Shown here: piece after piece, positions 35,735-44,956 of the stretch | Numbering within the stretch: the first letter of the stretch is position 1 | How the letters are laid out: every line of letters starts with the position of its first letter | DNA from: Spirochaetales bacterium Spiro_02 | GTDB taxonomy: Bacteria > Spirochaetota > Spirochaetia > Sphaerochaetales > Sphaerochaetaceae | DNA: 64,000 nt | NCBI GenBank assembly: GCA_001604275.1 | Contig: LVBD01000041.1 | Location: 1 to 64,000, forward strand | Direction: 5' to 3' | Position numbers and translations under genes: made by a program | Notes under the pieces: generated by a model | Seen by the model: the letters and a program-made list of their open reading frames with translations, nothing else | Database searches by the model: none | What the model was told of the DNA's origin: nothing

Positions 35735-35820
35735 GAGGCATACCGCTCCCTCCGCATCAGAAACTCGGTGAAAACGTGTGGAATAGGAAAAACGAATATC
35801 AGGAAACAACCGCGGAGACG

Positions 35821-38205
35821 CTAACCAAGCTCAACGTAGGTCTTGCCCATCCCTCCGTCCTCAGGCAACGCGAAATGATACCCGGCGACGGATTTCTGAT
35901 TTTTCAGATACTCCGAAATCCCCCGGGAGAGGATTCCATCGCCATAGCCATGGATGACCGAGAACGTCGATACGCCATGGACAAGGCACGCCTCGATTTC
36001 GGAAGAAACCTGATCGATCGCTTCTTCAAGGGTGCAACCTCGGACATCAAGCGTCAGTTTCGGTCTCGGAGCTGAACTCTGGAACGAGACACTGACTTTC
36101 TTCGCCTCCTGGGAACGGGGAGGAACCGACAGCTCCGTTTCCTTGAGCGAAAACTTCATTGGTCCGATCGCCACGACCCATTTGCCCTTTCCGTCGGAAC
36201 GAATGATACGGCCTTCCCTCCTATGGGCGCCGCACAGGACGTCCATGCCGGGAGAGAACACGACCTTTCCAGCCGAAGCGAGAGCTTGCCGCGCGACCTG
36301 ACGCTCCTTCGCATCCTGTTTTTCCGCCGCTTGCCGTTCCTTTTCTTCCAGAGAAGCGATGTACTGACGTACCTTCCGGGTCTTCTCCTTCGTAATCTCG
36401 CCTTCCCTCAGCTCCGCTACAAGGTTCTCCAGCTCCTTCCGTTTCTCCGCGATGAAACGGCTCAAGTCCCCGATCTGCCCCTTGCGCACCAGATTTTCCT
36501 GCTGATCCACTTTCAGCCGCTTCAGCTCCACGTCCTTCACCTGGTCCTGGAGTTCACGATACCGCCGCTCGATCAACGCATCCCGCTCGTCGGCCTCCTT
36601 GCGACGCCGCTCCAACGCCTTGATGATCGAGCTGATCTGCACGCTTTCGTCTCCCAGATACCGCTGGGCAGCGGCGACGACCTCGGACGGCAAGCGCATC
36701 CGGCTCGCCGTATCGATGGCGTGGCTTTCGCCAGGAATGCCGCTGATGACACGGAATGTCGGTTCGTGGGTCCTCTCATCGAACTCCATCGAGGCATTGA
36801 GCACATGGTCAGAGGCGTATGCGAACTGCTTGAGCACTCCATGATGGCTCGTCACCAGCGTCAGTTCGGCATGAGCGACACTATACTCCATCACTGCCCG
36901 GGCGATCGCGGCGCCTTCTACGGGATCGGTCCCGCTGCCTAGTTCATCAAGGATCACCAGACTCCTGGAAGTACATGCATTGAGAATCAGCCCGATCTGC
37001 TTCATGTGGCCGCTGAACGTGGACAGCTGACGCTCGATGCTCTGGTCGTCGCCGATATCGGTGTATACGCCGTCGAAGACAGGGAGCGAACTCCCTTCCT
37101 TGGCGGGAATGAAACCGCAGAACTGATTGAGCAATGCCAGCAACCCAACTGTCTTGATCGTGACGGTCTTTCCGCCTGCGTTCGGACCGCTGATCACCAC
37201 GGCATGGATTGAAGTATCCAGTACGATAGTAATTGGAACCGCACGCACGCCGAGGGACGGATGGCGAGCCTCGAGCAACCGGCAAGGAACATCCGCATCC
37301 AGTTCGGTGGCGGTGCAGTGGTTCTGAAAAGCCCAGCGAGCGCATGCGAACAACGCATCCGCTTGAGCGACCTGTCTGGTCAGGATCCGCAGCAGATCCT
37401 CACATTCCCTCACCTTTCGCGTCAAGTCGCAAAGGATCCTCGCAATCTCGATCTGAATCTGCTGCTCCGCCATCACGACCGCATTATTCAGCTCGACAAG
37501 CCGATAGGGTTCCACGAACACGGTCGAACCGCTGGAACTCGAACTATGGACGAAGCCTTGTACGGAACCACGCATATCGCTTCGGACAGGCAGTACGACG
37601 CGGCCATCACGGAATACCGGCTGATCGTTCTGCATCAACGGCGCGCTGGAATGGATGAACTCCTGACTGAAGCGCGCCCGCTCAGCCCTCCGTCGATCGA
37701 TCTCCCTTTTCAAGGAACGGATCGCAGGATGCGTCGCCTTGACTTGTCCGGGAGATTCGAGCGCATCTAGGATCACCGTTGCAAGATCTTGTAGTTCCAT
37801 GGGAACCTCGGGCAGCAGAGAAGCCGCAGGAGGCTCCTCCAAGAGGGAGGCCTCGATCCTATCAGCCGCGGATACCGGGCTACGCAGAAAATCACGAAGA
37901 TCGATGGTCGCCCTGATGTAGCAGCCGATATCGTACAGATATTCTCCGGACAACGACGAAACGGATCGGGAAAGCGCTTCGAGCGCATCGGATATCGGTG
38001 GAAACCGGTCAGGAACGGAAACCGAACCACTGCCGAAAATGCGCAGGATGTCCCCGACGAGCATCTGACGCTCGCGCAGATGTCCGGCATCAGTCAGGAA
38101 CCGAGGAAGTCGCAGTTCAGAGGACCCTTCCTCGCTCAACGCGCATGAGACGATTTGATCCAGTACGGACTGGAACCCCAGATCCTCAAGAGTCTTCTTC
38201 CACAT
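35821..38205 (-). CDS. mutS2: MutS2 ATPase with Smr domain
   Basis: The 794-residue protein lacks the MutS mismatch-recognition domain and starts at the core domain. Walker A GPNAGGKTVTIKT (about residue 335), Walker B LVILDELGSGTDP and TSHHGVLKQFAY are clear; a long coiled coil follows (about 520-640) and an Smr endonuclease domain ends the protein (LDVRGCTLEEAIDQVSSEIE... SVIHGYGDGIL). MutS2 acts on branched DNA and, in some bacteria, on collided ribosomes. It overlaps the end of rsgA by 20 bases. Confidence 0.95.
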   Translation of the reverse strand: MWKKTLEDLGFQSVLDQIVSCALSEEGSSELRLPRFLTDAGHLRERQMLVGDILRIFGSGSVSVPDRFPPISDALEALSRSVSSLSGEYLYDIGCYIRATIDLRDFLRSPVSAADRIEASLLEEPPAASLLPEVPMELQDLATVILDALESPGQVKATHPAIRSLKREIDRRRAERARFSQEFIHSSAPLMQNDQPVFRDGRVVLPVRSDMRGSVQGFVHSSSSSGSTVFVEPYRLVELNNAVVMAEQQIQIEIARILCDLTRKVRECEDLLRILTRQVAQADALFACARWAFQNHCTATELDADVPCRLLEARHPSLGVRAVPITIVLDTSIHAVVISGPNAGGKTVTIKTVGLLALLNQFCGFIPAKEGSSLPVFDGVYTDIGDDQSIERQLSTFSGHMKQIGLILNACTSRSLVILDELGSGTDPVEGAAIARAVMEYSVAHAELTLVTSHHGVLKQFAYASDHVLNASMEFDERTHEPTFRVISGIPGESHAIDTASRMRLPSEVVAAAQRYLGDESVQISSIIKALERRRKEADERDALIERRYRELQDQVKDVELKRLKVDQQENLVRKGQIGDLSRFIAEKRKELENLVAELREGEITKEKTRKVRQYIASLEEKERQAAEKQDAKERQVARQALASAGKVVFSPGMDVLCGAHRREGRIIRSDGKGKWVVAIGPMKFSLKETELSVPPRSQEAKKVSVSFQSSAPRPKLTLDVRGCTLEEAIDQVSSEIEACLVHGVSTFSVIHGYGDGILSRGISEYLKNQKSVAGYHFALPEDGGMGKTYVELG

Positions 38206-39226
38206 GGTCCATGACGGTCCATCCCACCCCGTCTCTGCTGTCCATCAGCTTGTTCTTCCGCTGGAATTTGCCGCTTTTGCTCGTAGTGACTGCCTTTCCG
38301 CTCTCCAGATAACTCTCGGAAAGCCATTGCGGCACACGTTCATCCAACGAAGCGAGCATCCGCAGATAGCTCTCATACCGGTCGAAGTGGATATTTCCGT
38401 CCTCGACCAGCTCCTTGACCTTGCAGCCAGGTTCCTGGTCATGCAGGCATCCATCGTATTCGCACAGATTTGCGACCGCGCGGAATTCAGGGAATGAATC
38501 TGCGATCATGTGAGGATCGCCATGCGGTACGAGTATCTCGCGGACGCCGGGGGTATCGACGACGACGAACCCCGGTCCGTCGAGCATCAACGAATGGTTG
38601 GTAGTATGCCGCCCGCGATTGAACTTCTGCGACACTTCACCGATCCGCTGCTTCCCGTCGCTTCCCAGCAGACGGTTGATCAACGTGGACTTGCCCACCC
38701 CGCTCTGGCCGACGAACGCCACAGTGGATCCGGCCAGCGTCTGCGAAAGCAGATCCATGTTCTCCCCGGTTTTCGCCGAGACAGCCATCGTCCGATAGCC
38801 AAGATCGCTGAACAGACGGAATCGTTCGTGTTCGTCCTCGGTAAGGAGGATATCGCATTTGTTCATCACGATCATCACATCCACGCCTCTGGCGCATGCT
38901 ATGACGCGATCGATGAACCTGGGGCGGAACGGCGGAGTCTCGGCGGAGCAGACGCAGACGACCAAATCCATGTTCGCTACCACCGTCTGGTTGCACTCCC
39001 CCTTCACGTTCCACCGTTGGAAACTATTGCGCCGGGGAAGCCTCGCCGTAATCAGCCCCTCGCCCGCACAATACGGAGCGAACGTAACGAAATCGCCGAC
39101 TGCAAGCGGGTTATACTCCCCCTGTATGTCGGCAAGCTGCTTGCCCTTGATCCGGCACTGGTAGGTCTCAGCGCCGCAACGGACGGAATAGATGTTGTTG
39201 ATGCCGCGAATAACTACGCCATCCAT
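38186..39226 (-). CDS. rsgA: Ribosome small-subunit GTPase RsgA
   Basis: The 346-residue circularly permuted GTPase has an OB-fold N terminus, then G4 VMNKCD before G1 GQSGVGKSTLINRLLG and G3 DTPGVRE, the order that marks RsgA. A zinc knuckle follows (NLCEYDGCLHDQEPGCKVKELV). RsgA checks late assembly of the 30S subunit. The C terminus ends with a basic patch (TTSKSGKFQRKNK) and extends into mutS2. Confidence 0.95.
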   Translation of the reverse strand: MDGVVIRGINNIYSVRCGAETYQCRIKGKQLADIQGEYNPLAVGDFVTFAPYCAGEGLITARLPRRNSFQRWNVKGECNQTVVANMDLVVCVCSAETPPFRPRFIDRVIACARGVDVMIVMNKCDILLTEDEHERFRLFSDLGYRTMAVSAKTGENMDLLSQTLAGSTVAFVGQSGVGKSTLINRLLGSDGKQRIGEVSQKFNRGRHTTNHSLMLDGPGFVVVDTPGVREILVPHGDPHMIADSFPEFRAVANLCEYDGCLHDQEPGCKVKELVEDGNIHFDRYESYLRMLASLDERVPQWLSESYLESGKAVTTSKSGKFQRKNKLMDSRDGVGWTVMDHVEEDS

Positions 39227-39327
39227 CTTGCTCGCTCCTCATTCTCCGAAATCCCATCCAACACTCTATAGGGAAACGCAGGACTTGACAACTGCGAGGC
39301 AGGATTGACTGTCGAAATCGTCGGAGA

Positions 39328-39356
39328 TTGCGAAAAATCGACGAAGCGGATATGCT
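39328..39356 (+). promoter_or_regulatory. Promoter of the alcohol dehydrogenase gene
   Basis: TTGCGA (39328-39333), 17 bases, TATGCT (39351-39356). The -10 ends six bases before the ATG, predicting a leaderless mRNA. Confidence 0.6.
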
Positions 39357-39362
39357 AACGAT

Positions 39363-40547
39363 ATGGAAAACTACATCTATTTCAATCCGACCAAGATTAT
39401 TTTCGGCAAAGGAACCCACTCGCTCGCAGGAGAGCAGGTTCTCGCTTTCGGCGGCAAGAAAGTGCTGCTGCATTATGGCGGCGGCTCCATCAAGCGAACC
39501 GGCATCTACGATACGGTCGTTGCGTCGCTCGACACGGCGGGAGTTCCGTTCGTCGAACTCCCAGGAGTCGTGCCGAATCCGCGCATCTCACTGGTTCGGG
39601 AAGGAATCGAGCTCGTCAAACGACAAGGGATCGACTTCATCCTGGCGATAGGAGGCGGAAGCGTCATCGATTCGGCGAAGGCGATCGCCTTCGGTTCCCT
39701 ACTCGCCCCCGGAAAGGACATTTGGGACGACTATTTCATGGACCCGACGGCTACGATTCCCGCCGCAATGCCCCTTGGTGTCGTACTGACGATTCCTGCC
39801 GCCGGTTCGGAAAGCTCGAATTCCTGCGTCATCACGAACGAAGACACCGGCTTCAAGCGAGGAGTGAAAACCGAGCTCTACCTTCCAAAGTTCTCCATCC
39901 TCGATCCGGAAGTGTCGTATTCATTGCCTCCGTTCCAGACGGCATGCGGAGCCATCGACATCCATGCGCACATGTTCGAACGCTATTTCAGCGCGGTCGA
40001 GCACACCGATGTCACGGACCAGTTGCTGGAAGGTGCGATGCGTTCGGTCATCGACCTCGCCCCGAGGATTCTCAAGGATCCTCGCAACTACGGATATCGG
40101 GCTGAGATGATGTATGCGGGTACGATCGCCCACAACAACTCGCTCAACCCGGGCAGAGGAGGCGGCGACTGGGGAAGCCATCAGATCGAGCATGAACTGA
40201 GCGGAAGATACGACATGACCCATGGGGCAGGACTGGCGATCGTGATCCCGGCGTGGATGAAATACGTCTCGCGAAAACACCCGGAGAAATTCGTCCAGTA
40301 CGCCGTCAGGGTATGGGGCGTGACGCTTCCCCCGTCGGATACGTTCGGCGTCATCGACGCAATGATCGAACGACAGGAACAGTGGTACCGAAGCCTCGGG
40401 ATCAAGACGACACTTTCCGACCTCGGCTATGACGATACCTATTTCCAGGACATGGCGGAAAAGGCGTTGGTCAACAAAGGTTCTATCGGCTCATATTGCC
40501 GGTTGGGAGCCCAGGACATCGTAGAGATCCTCAAGCTGGCCCTTTGA
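39363..40547 (+). CDS. Iron-containing alcohol dehydrogenase (butanol dehydrogenase type)
   Basis: The 394-residue enzyme reduces aldehydes with NAD(P)H. It begins ENYIYFNPTKIIFGKG, has the nucleotide loop ILAIGGGSVIDSAKAIA and metal ligands in GAIDIHAHMFE (Asp, His) and THGAGLAIVIPAWM plus SHQIEHELSG (His). This is the YqhD/BdhA subgroup, normally NADPH-dependent. No ribosome binding site precedes the ATG, and the predicted transcription start coincides with it. It is followed by a pentapeptide gene with its own promoter. Confidence 0.93.
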   Translation: MENYIYFNPTKIIFGKGTHSLAGEQVLAFGGKKVLLHYGGGSIKRTGIYDTVVASLDTAGVPFVELPGVVPNPRISLVREGIELVKRQGIDFILAIGGGSVIDSAKAIAFGSLLAPGKDIWDDYFMDPTATIPAAMPLGVVLTIPAAGSESSNSCVITNEDTGFKRGVKTELYLPKFSILDPEVSYSLPPFQTACGAIDIHAHMFERYFSAVEHTDVTDQLLEGAMRSVIDLAPRILKDPRNYGYRAEMMYAGTIAHNNSLNPGRGGGDWGSHQIEHELSGRYDMTHGAGLAIVIPAWMKYVSRKHPEKFVQYAVRVWGVTLPPSDTFGVIDAMIERQEQWYRSLGIKTTLSDLGYDDTYFQDMAEKALVNKGSIGSYCRLGAQDIVEILKLAL

Positions 40548-40632
40548 CCGACTGACCGGGACATTTCGATGGCATCCGACCGGTGTCCTACCGGTCAGGC
40601 GCCATACCGCGGTCCATCGCAGAGCATACCTG

Positions 40633-40660
40633 TTGACATCCTATGCGATTCTGGTACTGT
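40633..40660 (+). promoter_or_regulatory. Promoter of the pentapeptide gene
   Basis: A consensus TTGACA (40633-40638), 16 bases, TACTGT (40655-40660). The -10 ends six bases before the ATG at 40667, again predicting a leaderless start. Confidence 0.55.
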
Positions 40661-40666
40661 TACAGT

Positions 40667-41248
40667 ATGTTCACGTTCAAGACTTGCGCAGTCCAAGGAT
40701 GTCCCGGTTTCGTCTGCAACGGACACGACACCTGCTTCCGCCATTGCGACGACCAGGCTGGAGCGCTGGCGTATTCCGCCGGACGGCTGGCGTCGCACGC
40801 CAGGATCGACGACATGACGATCACCAATGCCGAATTCCAGGATCTGGACTGTGCGAAAACGCAGATCGTCACCTGCAACCTTGGCTTCTGTACGTTCCGG
40901 AACATCGACTTCACGGGCGCGAAGTTCGTCACCGCCTCGCTCGACTTCTGCTTGTTCGACCGGTGCAGGTTCCTCGATATCGACAGCCGGTATTCCGTAT
41001 TCGCAGGAAGCAAGTTCATCGACTGCGACTTTACCGGCTCGATGCTGCTGCACACCAATTTCACCGGCTGCGACATGATTCAATGCGATTTCTCGTCCTG
41101 CGACCTCTATTATTCGAACTATACCAGCGCCCACCTTCGGGATGTCCGTTTCCAGGACTGCAATATGAAGAAGGCGGATTTCAGATACACCGACCGGCGG
41201 CGCGTGACGTTCAAGTATTCCAACTATGAGGAGGCGAACTTCGTTTGA
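40667..41248 (+). CDS. Pentapeptide-repeat protein
   Basis: The product of about 193 residues starts MFTFKTCAVQGCPGFVC, a cysteine-rich lead, and from about residue 60 carries some 20 copies of the A(D/N)LXX-type pentapeptide (FCTFRNIDFTGAKFV, SKFIDCDFTGSMLLHTNF, KKADFRYTD). Such repeats fold as a right-handed quadrilateral beta-helix; relatives include gyrase-protecting proteins, but no role can be assigned. Many repeats have Cys in place of Ala. ATG 40667 is used because the upstream start at 40643 lies in the promoter. Confidence 0.85.
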   Translation: MFTFKTCAVQGCPGFVCNGHDTCFRHCDDQAGALAYSAGRLASHARIDDMTITNAEFQDLDCAKTQIVTCNLGFCTFRNIDFTGAKFVTASLDFCLFDRCRFLDIDSRYSVFAGSKFIDCDFTGSMLLHTNFTGCDMIQCDFSSCDLYYSNYTSAHLRDVRFQDCNMKKADFRYTDRRRVTFKYSNYEEANFV

Positions 41249-41250
41249 GC

Positions 41251-41844
41251 ATGAAGATATTCCAGCACTTCTCGGTAGTAGGATTCTGCAATACGTATCT
41301 CATCGGACAGGATGGCGGAGGGCCGGCGATCCTGATCGACCCCGGACATGTCGATGTGGAATTGATCGAACTGATCGAGGAACACCACTACACGATCGAC
41401 CATGTGCTGATCACCCACCGTCACGATGCCCATGTGCAAGGGCTGGGAACGCTTCTGAAAATCTATACGCCGGAGGTCCATGCGGCGGCGGCATCGATCT
41501 ACGACTACCATGTATCTGAGGTGACGGACAACCAGACGCTGCACCTGTGCGGGTTCGAGATCGATGCGATACACATCCCAGGCCATTCTCTCGACAGCAT
41601 GGTGTTCAAGCTCGATCGGGCGTTGTTCACCGGCGATGTGATCATGTCGGGAAGAATCGGCTCCACGTCGGATATCATGGAGCGGGAACTGCTGCGGAAA
41701 GCGATTCGCAAACGGCTCCTGTCCCTTGACGAAAATCTGCTGCTCTTTCCCGGACACGGAGCGCCGAGCACATTGAAAATCGAAAAGATGTTCAACCCGG
41801 AACTGCTGGAGATCATCGCCGCGACCGCGGAATTGATCATGTGA
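41251..41844 (+). CDS. MBL-fold metallohydrolase
   Basis: The 197-residue protein has the metallo-beta-lactamase fold ligands: ITHRHDAHVQG (H-x-H-x-D-H), IPGHSLDSM, LFTGDVIM and a final FPGHGAPST. The arrangement is that of glyoxalase II-like thioesterases, but substrate is not determined. The start (ATG 41251, two bases after the pentapeptide stop) suggests coupling; a TTG at 41245 is possible. It is probably cytoplasmic. Confidence 0.88.
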   Translation: MKIFQHFSVVGFCNTYLIGQDGGGPAILIDPGHVDVELIELIEEHHYTIDHVLITHRHDAHVQGLGTLLKIYTPEVHAAAASIYDYHVSEVTDNQTLHLCGFEIDAIHIPGHSLDSMVFKLDRALFTGDVIMSGRIGSTSDIMERELLRKAIRKRLLSLDENLLLFPGHGAPSTLKIEKMFNPELLEIIAATAELIM

Positions 41845-41861
41845 ACGGAAAAATGCGACGG

Positions 41862-42884
41862 TTATTCTAGGAACATCGTCTCATCGCCCGGCCTCGAACA
41901 CAAAGGAGAAAGCGATCGGAGCACAGCCTTGAATCGTGGCGGCATCGGAGCGACGAAACGCACCCTCCCGCCGTTCGACGGATGGTCGAACCGGATCTGC
42001 AACGCATGGAGCATCAGCGACGCATCGGGATAACTCCCGTCTTTCCTGGAATAGACGGAATCTCCGAGCACAGGATGTCCGATCGACTGCATGTGCACCC
42101 GAATCTGATGCGTCCGCCCCGTCAGGATCCTGATCCGAAGCAATGCGTACCCGTCGTACTGACGGAGGACCAGATACTGCGTCTCGGCGCGCTTGCCTTC
42201 TTCTTCAGGACAGACCGTGAACCGTTTCCTATCTTCGGCATCGCGCCTGATGCCCGTCACGATCCGCCCCCTGCGCGACGGCATTCGTCCCTTGACGATC
42301 GCGATATAGTATTTTTCCGTGGTTCGATCCTTGAACTGGCGCGCAAGAGCGGCATGAGCCTGTCTGTTGCGGGCTACCACCATGACCCCGCTGGTATCCT
42401 TGTCCAGCCGATGGACGATCCCTGGACGGATGGCCGGAGCGGGAATGTCGGAATCGTCGGACGACGCATCATCTTCGGAACGGTCGTCGTCGGCATCCAT
42501 CCTTGCGAACGAGGCGCCGTATCGGTACACGAGCGCGTTGACCAGCGTTCCGTCAGGATTCCCCGCCGCAGGATGCACCACCATGCCCTGCGCCTTGTCG
42601 ATCACCAGCACGTCGTCGTCCTCATAGAGGATCTGCAACGGAAGGTCCTGCGGCTCGACGCCCTCGAAGCAACGCTCAGTCCAGCGCACCTCTACAGTCT
42701 GACCCTCCCTGACCGGGCGGCTGCGTTTTGCGGCAACGCCATCAATGAGGATCACCGTATCCTTTGCGCCTGCCAAAGCTCGGCTGACGAGCCCCTCTGA
42801 ATTGACAGCGACATATGCATCCACCCGCGTCTTGCCGTCCACAGCCCCCACGATGAGGGTGAAACTTCGTTCAACCGTCTTCAT
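41862..42884 (-). CDS. RluA-family pseudouridine synthase
   Basis: The 340-residue protein has an S4-like N-terminal region (about 15-75) and the catalytic motif HRLDKDTSGVMVVARN with the essential Asp. Further family blocks are VIDKAQGMVVHPAAGN and TGRTHQIRVHMQSIGHPVLGD. The closest group is RluD, which modifies 23S rRNA helix 69. An acidic insertion (DADDDRSEDDASSDDSD) lies between two blocks. It is the last gene of a four-gene operon. Confidence 0.92.
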   Translation of the reverse strand: MKTVERSFTLIVGAVDGKTRVDAYVAVNSEGLVSRALAGAKDTVILIDGVAAKRSRPVREGQTVEVRWTERCFEGVEPQDLPLQILYEDDDVLVIDKAQGMVVHPAAGNPDGTLVNALVYRYGASFARMDADDDRSEDDASSDDSDIPAPAIRPGIVHRLDKDTSGVMVVARNRQAHAALARQFKDRTTEKYYIAIVKGRMPSRRGRIVTGIRRDAEDRKRFTVCPEEEGKRAETQYLVLRQYDGYALLRIRILTGRTHQIRVHMQSIGHPVLGDSVYSRKDGSYPDASLMLHALQIRFDHPSNGGRVRFVAPMPPRFKAVLRSLSPLCSRPGDETMFLE

Positions 42885-42887
42885 CGA

Positions 42888-43253
42888 TCATTCTCCCTGT
42901 ATCTCGCCGATGATGAAATCAGTCAATGCGATCGAGAACGAAACGCCAGCGGCGATGCCGAACTGTACCAGGGCCGTCTTCAAGCCGGGATCCTCCTCTA
43001 CCGGGGAGGCGCCGAGATTCACGGCAAGATTATAGGCGAGGACGACGACAGGAAGCGTGATGGGAAACGATCCGAAGAAGAGCGATTCGGCACGACGGAG
43101 CTTGCCGCTCCAGATTGGAAATTCATCCTCGGCATACGGTTCGTATTCGGGAAGTTTCGTCGCGGCGTCCGATACGGTAGCGGCGCCGAGACTCTGGATC
43201 GAGAACGCCGCGAGGAGCATCAAGGCTATCAGACGGATCATTGTTCGCTTCAC
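42888..43253 (-). CDS. Hypothetical membrane protein
   Basis: The 121-residue product begins at GTG (43253), overlapping the yggS stop by four bases, with GAGGGA upstream. It has a signal-like N terminus (MIRLIALMLLAAFSIQSLGA) and two further hydrophobic segments (about 62-80 and 96-114). I do not recognise a family. Its tight coupling to yggS and rluD suggests co-expression only. Confidence 0.7.
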   Translation of the reverse strand: MKRTMIRLIALMLLAAFSIQSLGAATVSDAATKLPEYEPYAEDEFPIWSGKLRRAESLFFGSFPITLPVVVLAYNLAVNLGASPVEEDPGLKTALVQFGIAAGVSFSIALTDFIIGEIQGE

Positions 43254-43960
43254 GTCGTATAGTCCCTCGCCCCGAACAGACGGGTGCCGATCCGCACCAG
43301 CGTCGAACCTTCACGGATCGCCCATGCGAAATCGCCGCTCATTCCCATCGATAGCGTGCTGAAATCCAACGACGGATACCGCGCTTTGCATCGATCCCGC
43401 ACCGTCCGCAACAGGGAGAACGCGTTGCGGATCGTCCGTTCATCTCCACCCAACGGACCGACGGTCATCAGTCCGCGGACGACGATCCCCGGCAATTCCT
43501 CGATATGATCGAGCATGTCGAACAGATCGTGTTCCGACTCGAAGCCCGACTTCGCGTCTTCTGCAGAAGTATTGTATTCCAGAAGCACAGGCATCCTCGT
43601 TCCGTTGCGCATGGAGCAATCGCTGATCAAATGAGCGAGCTTCAAGGAGTCGAGGGAGTCGATCCCATCGACCAACGGGACGATCTTTTTCACTTTGTTA
43701 CTCTGCAGATGGCCGATCAGGCGGACTTGCATGCCATCGGGGCGCTCCTCGAAAGGCGGGAATTTCGCCTCGACTTCCTGCACGCGGTTCTCACCGAACA
43801 ATCTCAGACCTGCGGCATAGCCGTCCATCACGGCATCCCACGGATGCGTCTTGGACACCGCCATCAATGTAATTTCCCGGACATCCCGTCCGCACGAAGC
43901 GGCCGCTTGTGCGATCTCGTCGCGAATCCGGTCGATCCGTTCCTGCATCTTCTCGTCCAT
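43250..43960 (-). CDS. YggS/PROSC family PLP-binding protein
   Basis: The 236-residue protein matches the PLP homeostasis family: the PLP Lys in LMAVSKTHPW, then FGENRVQEVEAKFP, RLIGHLQSNKVKKI and the C-terminal SMGMSGDFAWAIREGSTLVRIGTRLFG. It holds pyridoxal 5'-phosphate without known catalysis. ATG 43960 overlaps the upstream stop by one base (TGATG); a TTG just before is possible. Confidence 0.93.
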   Translation of the reverse strand: MDEKMQERIDRIRDEIAQAAASCGRDVREITLMAVSKTHPWDAVMDGYAAGLRLFGENRVQEVEAKFPPFEERPDGMQVRLIGHLQSNKVKKIVPLVDGIDSLDSLKLAHLISDCSMRNGTRMPVLLEYNTSAEDAKSGFESEHDLFDMLDHIEELPGIVVRGLMTVGPLGGDERTIRNAFSLLRTVRDRCKARYPSLDFSTLSMGMSGDFAWAIREGSTLVRIGTRLFGARDYTT

Positions 43961-44799
43961 CAACGCTTGTTCGCCTTCCTTTCAATCTTCATCTGCCGGC
44001 CCTTTGCGTGAAGTTCCGCCCGCTCCTGGGCGTGTTTCAGCCGCCACTGATTCACTCCCTCACGCAACTGCTCGAACTGCTCCTTCATTTCCTCGCTTGC
44101 GCTGGTCATGCTGGGGAACGCATCGACCATACGACGGCTCTTTCTGCTCAACTCCGCTTTCAAGCGTTCCATCTCCTTGTCGAAACGAGCCTTGGCATTC
44201 GCAACAAGCTGCTGGCTCCCCTCCTTCTGCAGAAACGCCAGACGTTCTGCGAATTCCTTGCTCTTCTCCTTGACCTCCCTGACCTTCGCCTGGAACGCCG
44301 CCATGTGGTAGATGCTCGCCGTCGCATCGACGGACATGACGATGGCTATCACCATCGCCATCGGATGGTACAGGTTCTGCGGGAACTTGCCGACAAAGGC
44401 GGCGACCGCCGGATGGACGACATAGACGACGATCAGGCAGAGCAGTGCGAACAGTGTCGAGTTCAGCAGGCAGACACGTCCGTTGATATTGAACTTGTAC
44501 CGGGAGTAGTCCCATAGCTTCGTGTTGAAGAACTTCTCAAGAAGCCAGCTGGTAAAATATTCGAGAACGGAAGTGACGATCATGCCGAAGATGAATACCA
44601 GGTACGGCTTGTCGAAGAAAGGCTCCAAGGACAGGATCACGGCGATGGCGCCGAAGCCATAGATAGGCAGATACGGCCCGTAGAGGAAACCTCGGTTGAC
44701 GAACCGGTTGGCGGGAACTGAGCAGTACACTACTTCGCAGATGTATCCGCAAACGCAGTAGATGAAAAAATAGATGATGAGCTTGTCGACTGTGAACAT
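43960..44799 (-). CDS. CmpB-type putative ABC transporter permease (membrane protein)
   Basis: The 279-residue protein has five transmembrane helices in the first 155 residues, with the family block CGYICEVVYCSVPANRFVNRGFLYGPYLPIYGFGA and SVLEYFTSWLLEKFF near position 80. A long charged coiled coil fills 160-279. It belongs to the COG4905-type membrane proteins that are annotated as transporter permeases but lack a partner ATPase here, so the transport role is uncertain. First gene of the operon leading to yggS and rluD. Confidence 0.8.
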   Translation of the reverse strand: MFTVDKLIIYFFIYCVCGYICEVVYCSVPANRFVNRGFLYGPYLPIYGFGAIAVILSLEPFFDKPYLVFIFGMIVTSVLEYFTSWLLEKFFNTKLWDYSRYKFNINGRVCLLNSTLFALLCLIVVYVVHPAVAAFVGKFPQNLYHPMAMVIAIVMSVDATASIYHMAAFQAKVREVKEKSKEFAERLAFLQKEGSQQLVANAKARFDKEMERLKAELSRKSRRMVDAFPSMTSASEEMKEQFEQLREGVNQWRLKHAQERAELHAKGRQMKIERKANKR

Positions 44800-44956
44800 A
44801 CGGACTCCTGTCTGGCGATCACGATAGCTTTCGCTTCACATGCCGCCGTCAGTATAGCAGGAAGCATCATTCCTGCAAACTAGATTCTCGCCAGAGACGC
44901 CGAACGGCCCGTCGCTGCGTCCGGACAGAGGGGAAAGCTGGAAGAGACGGCTTGGT

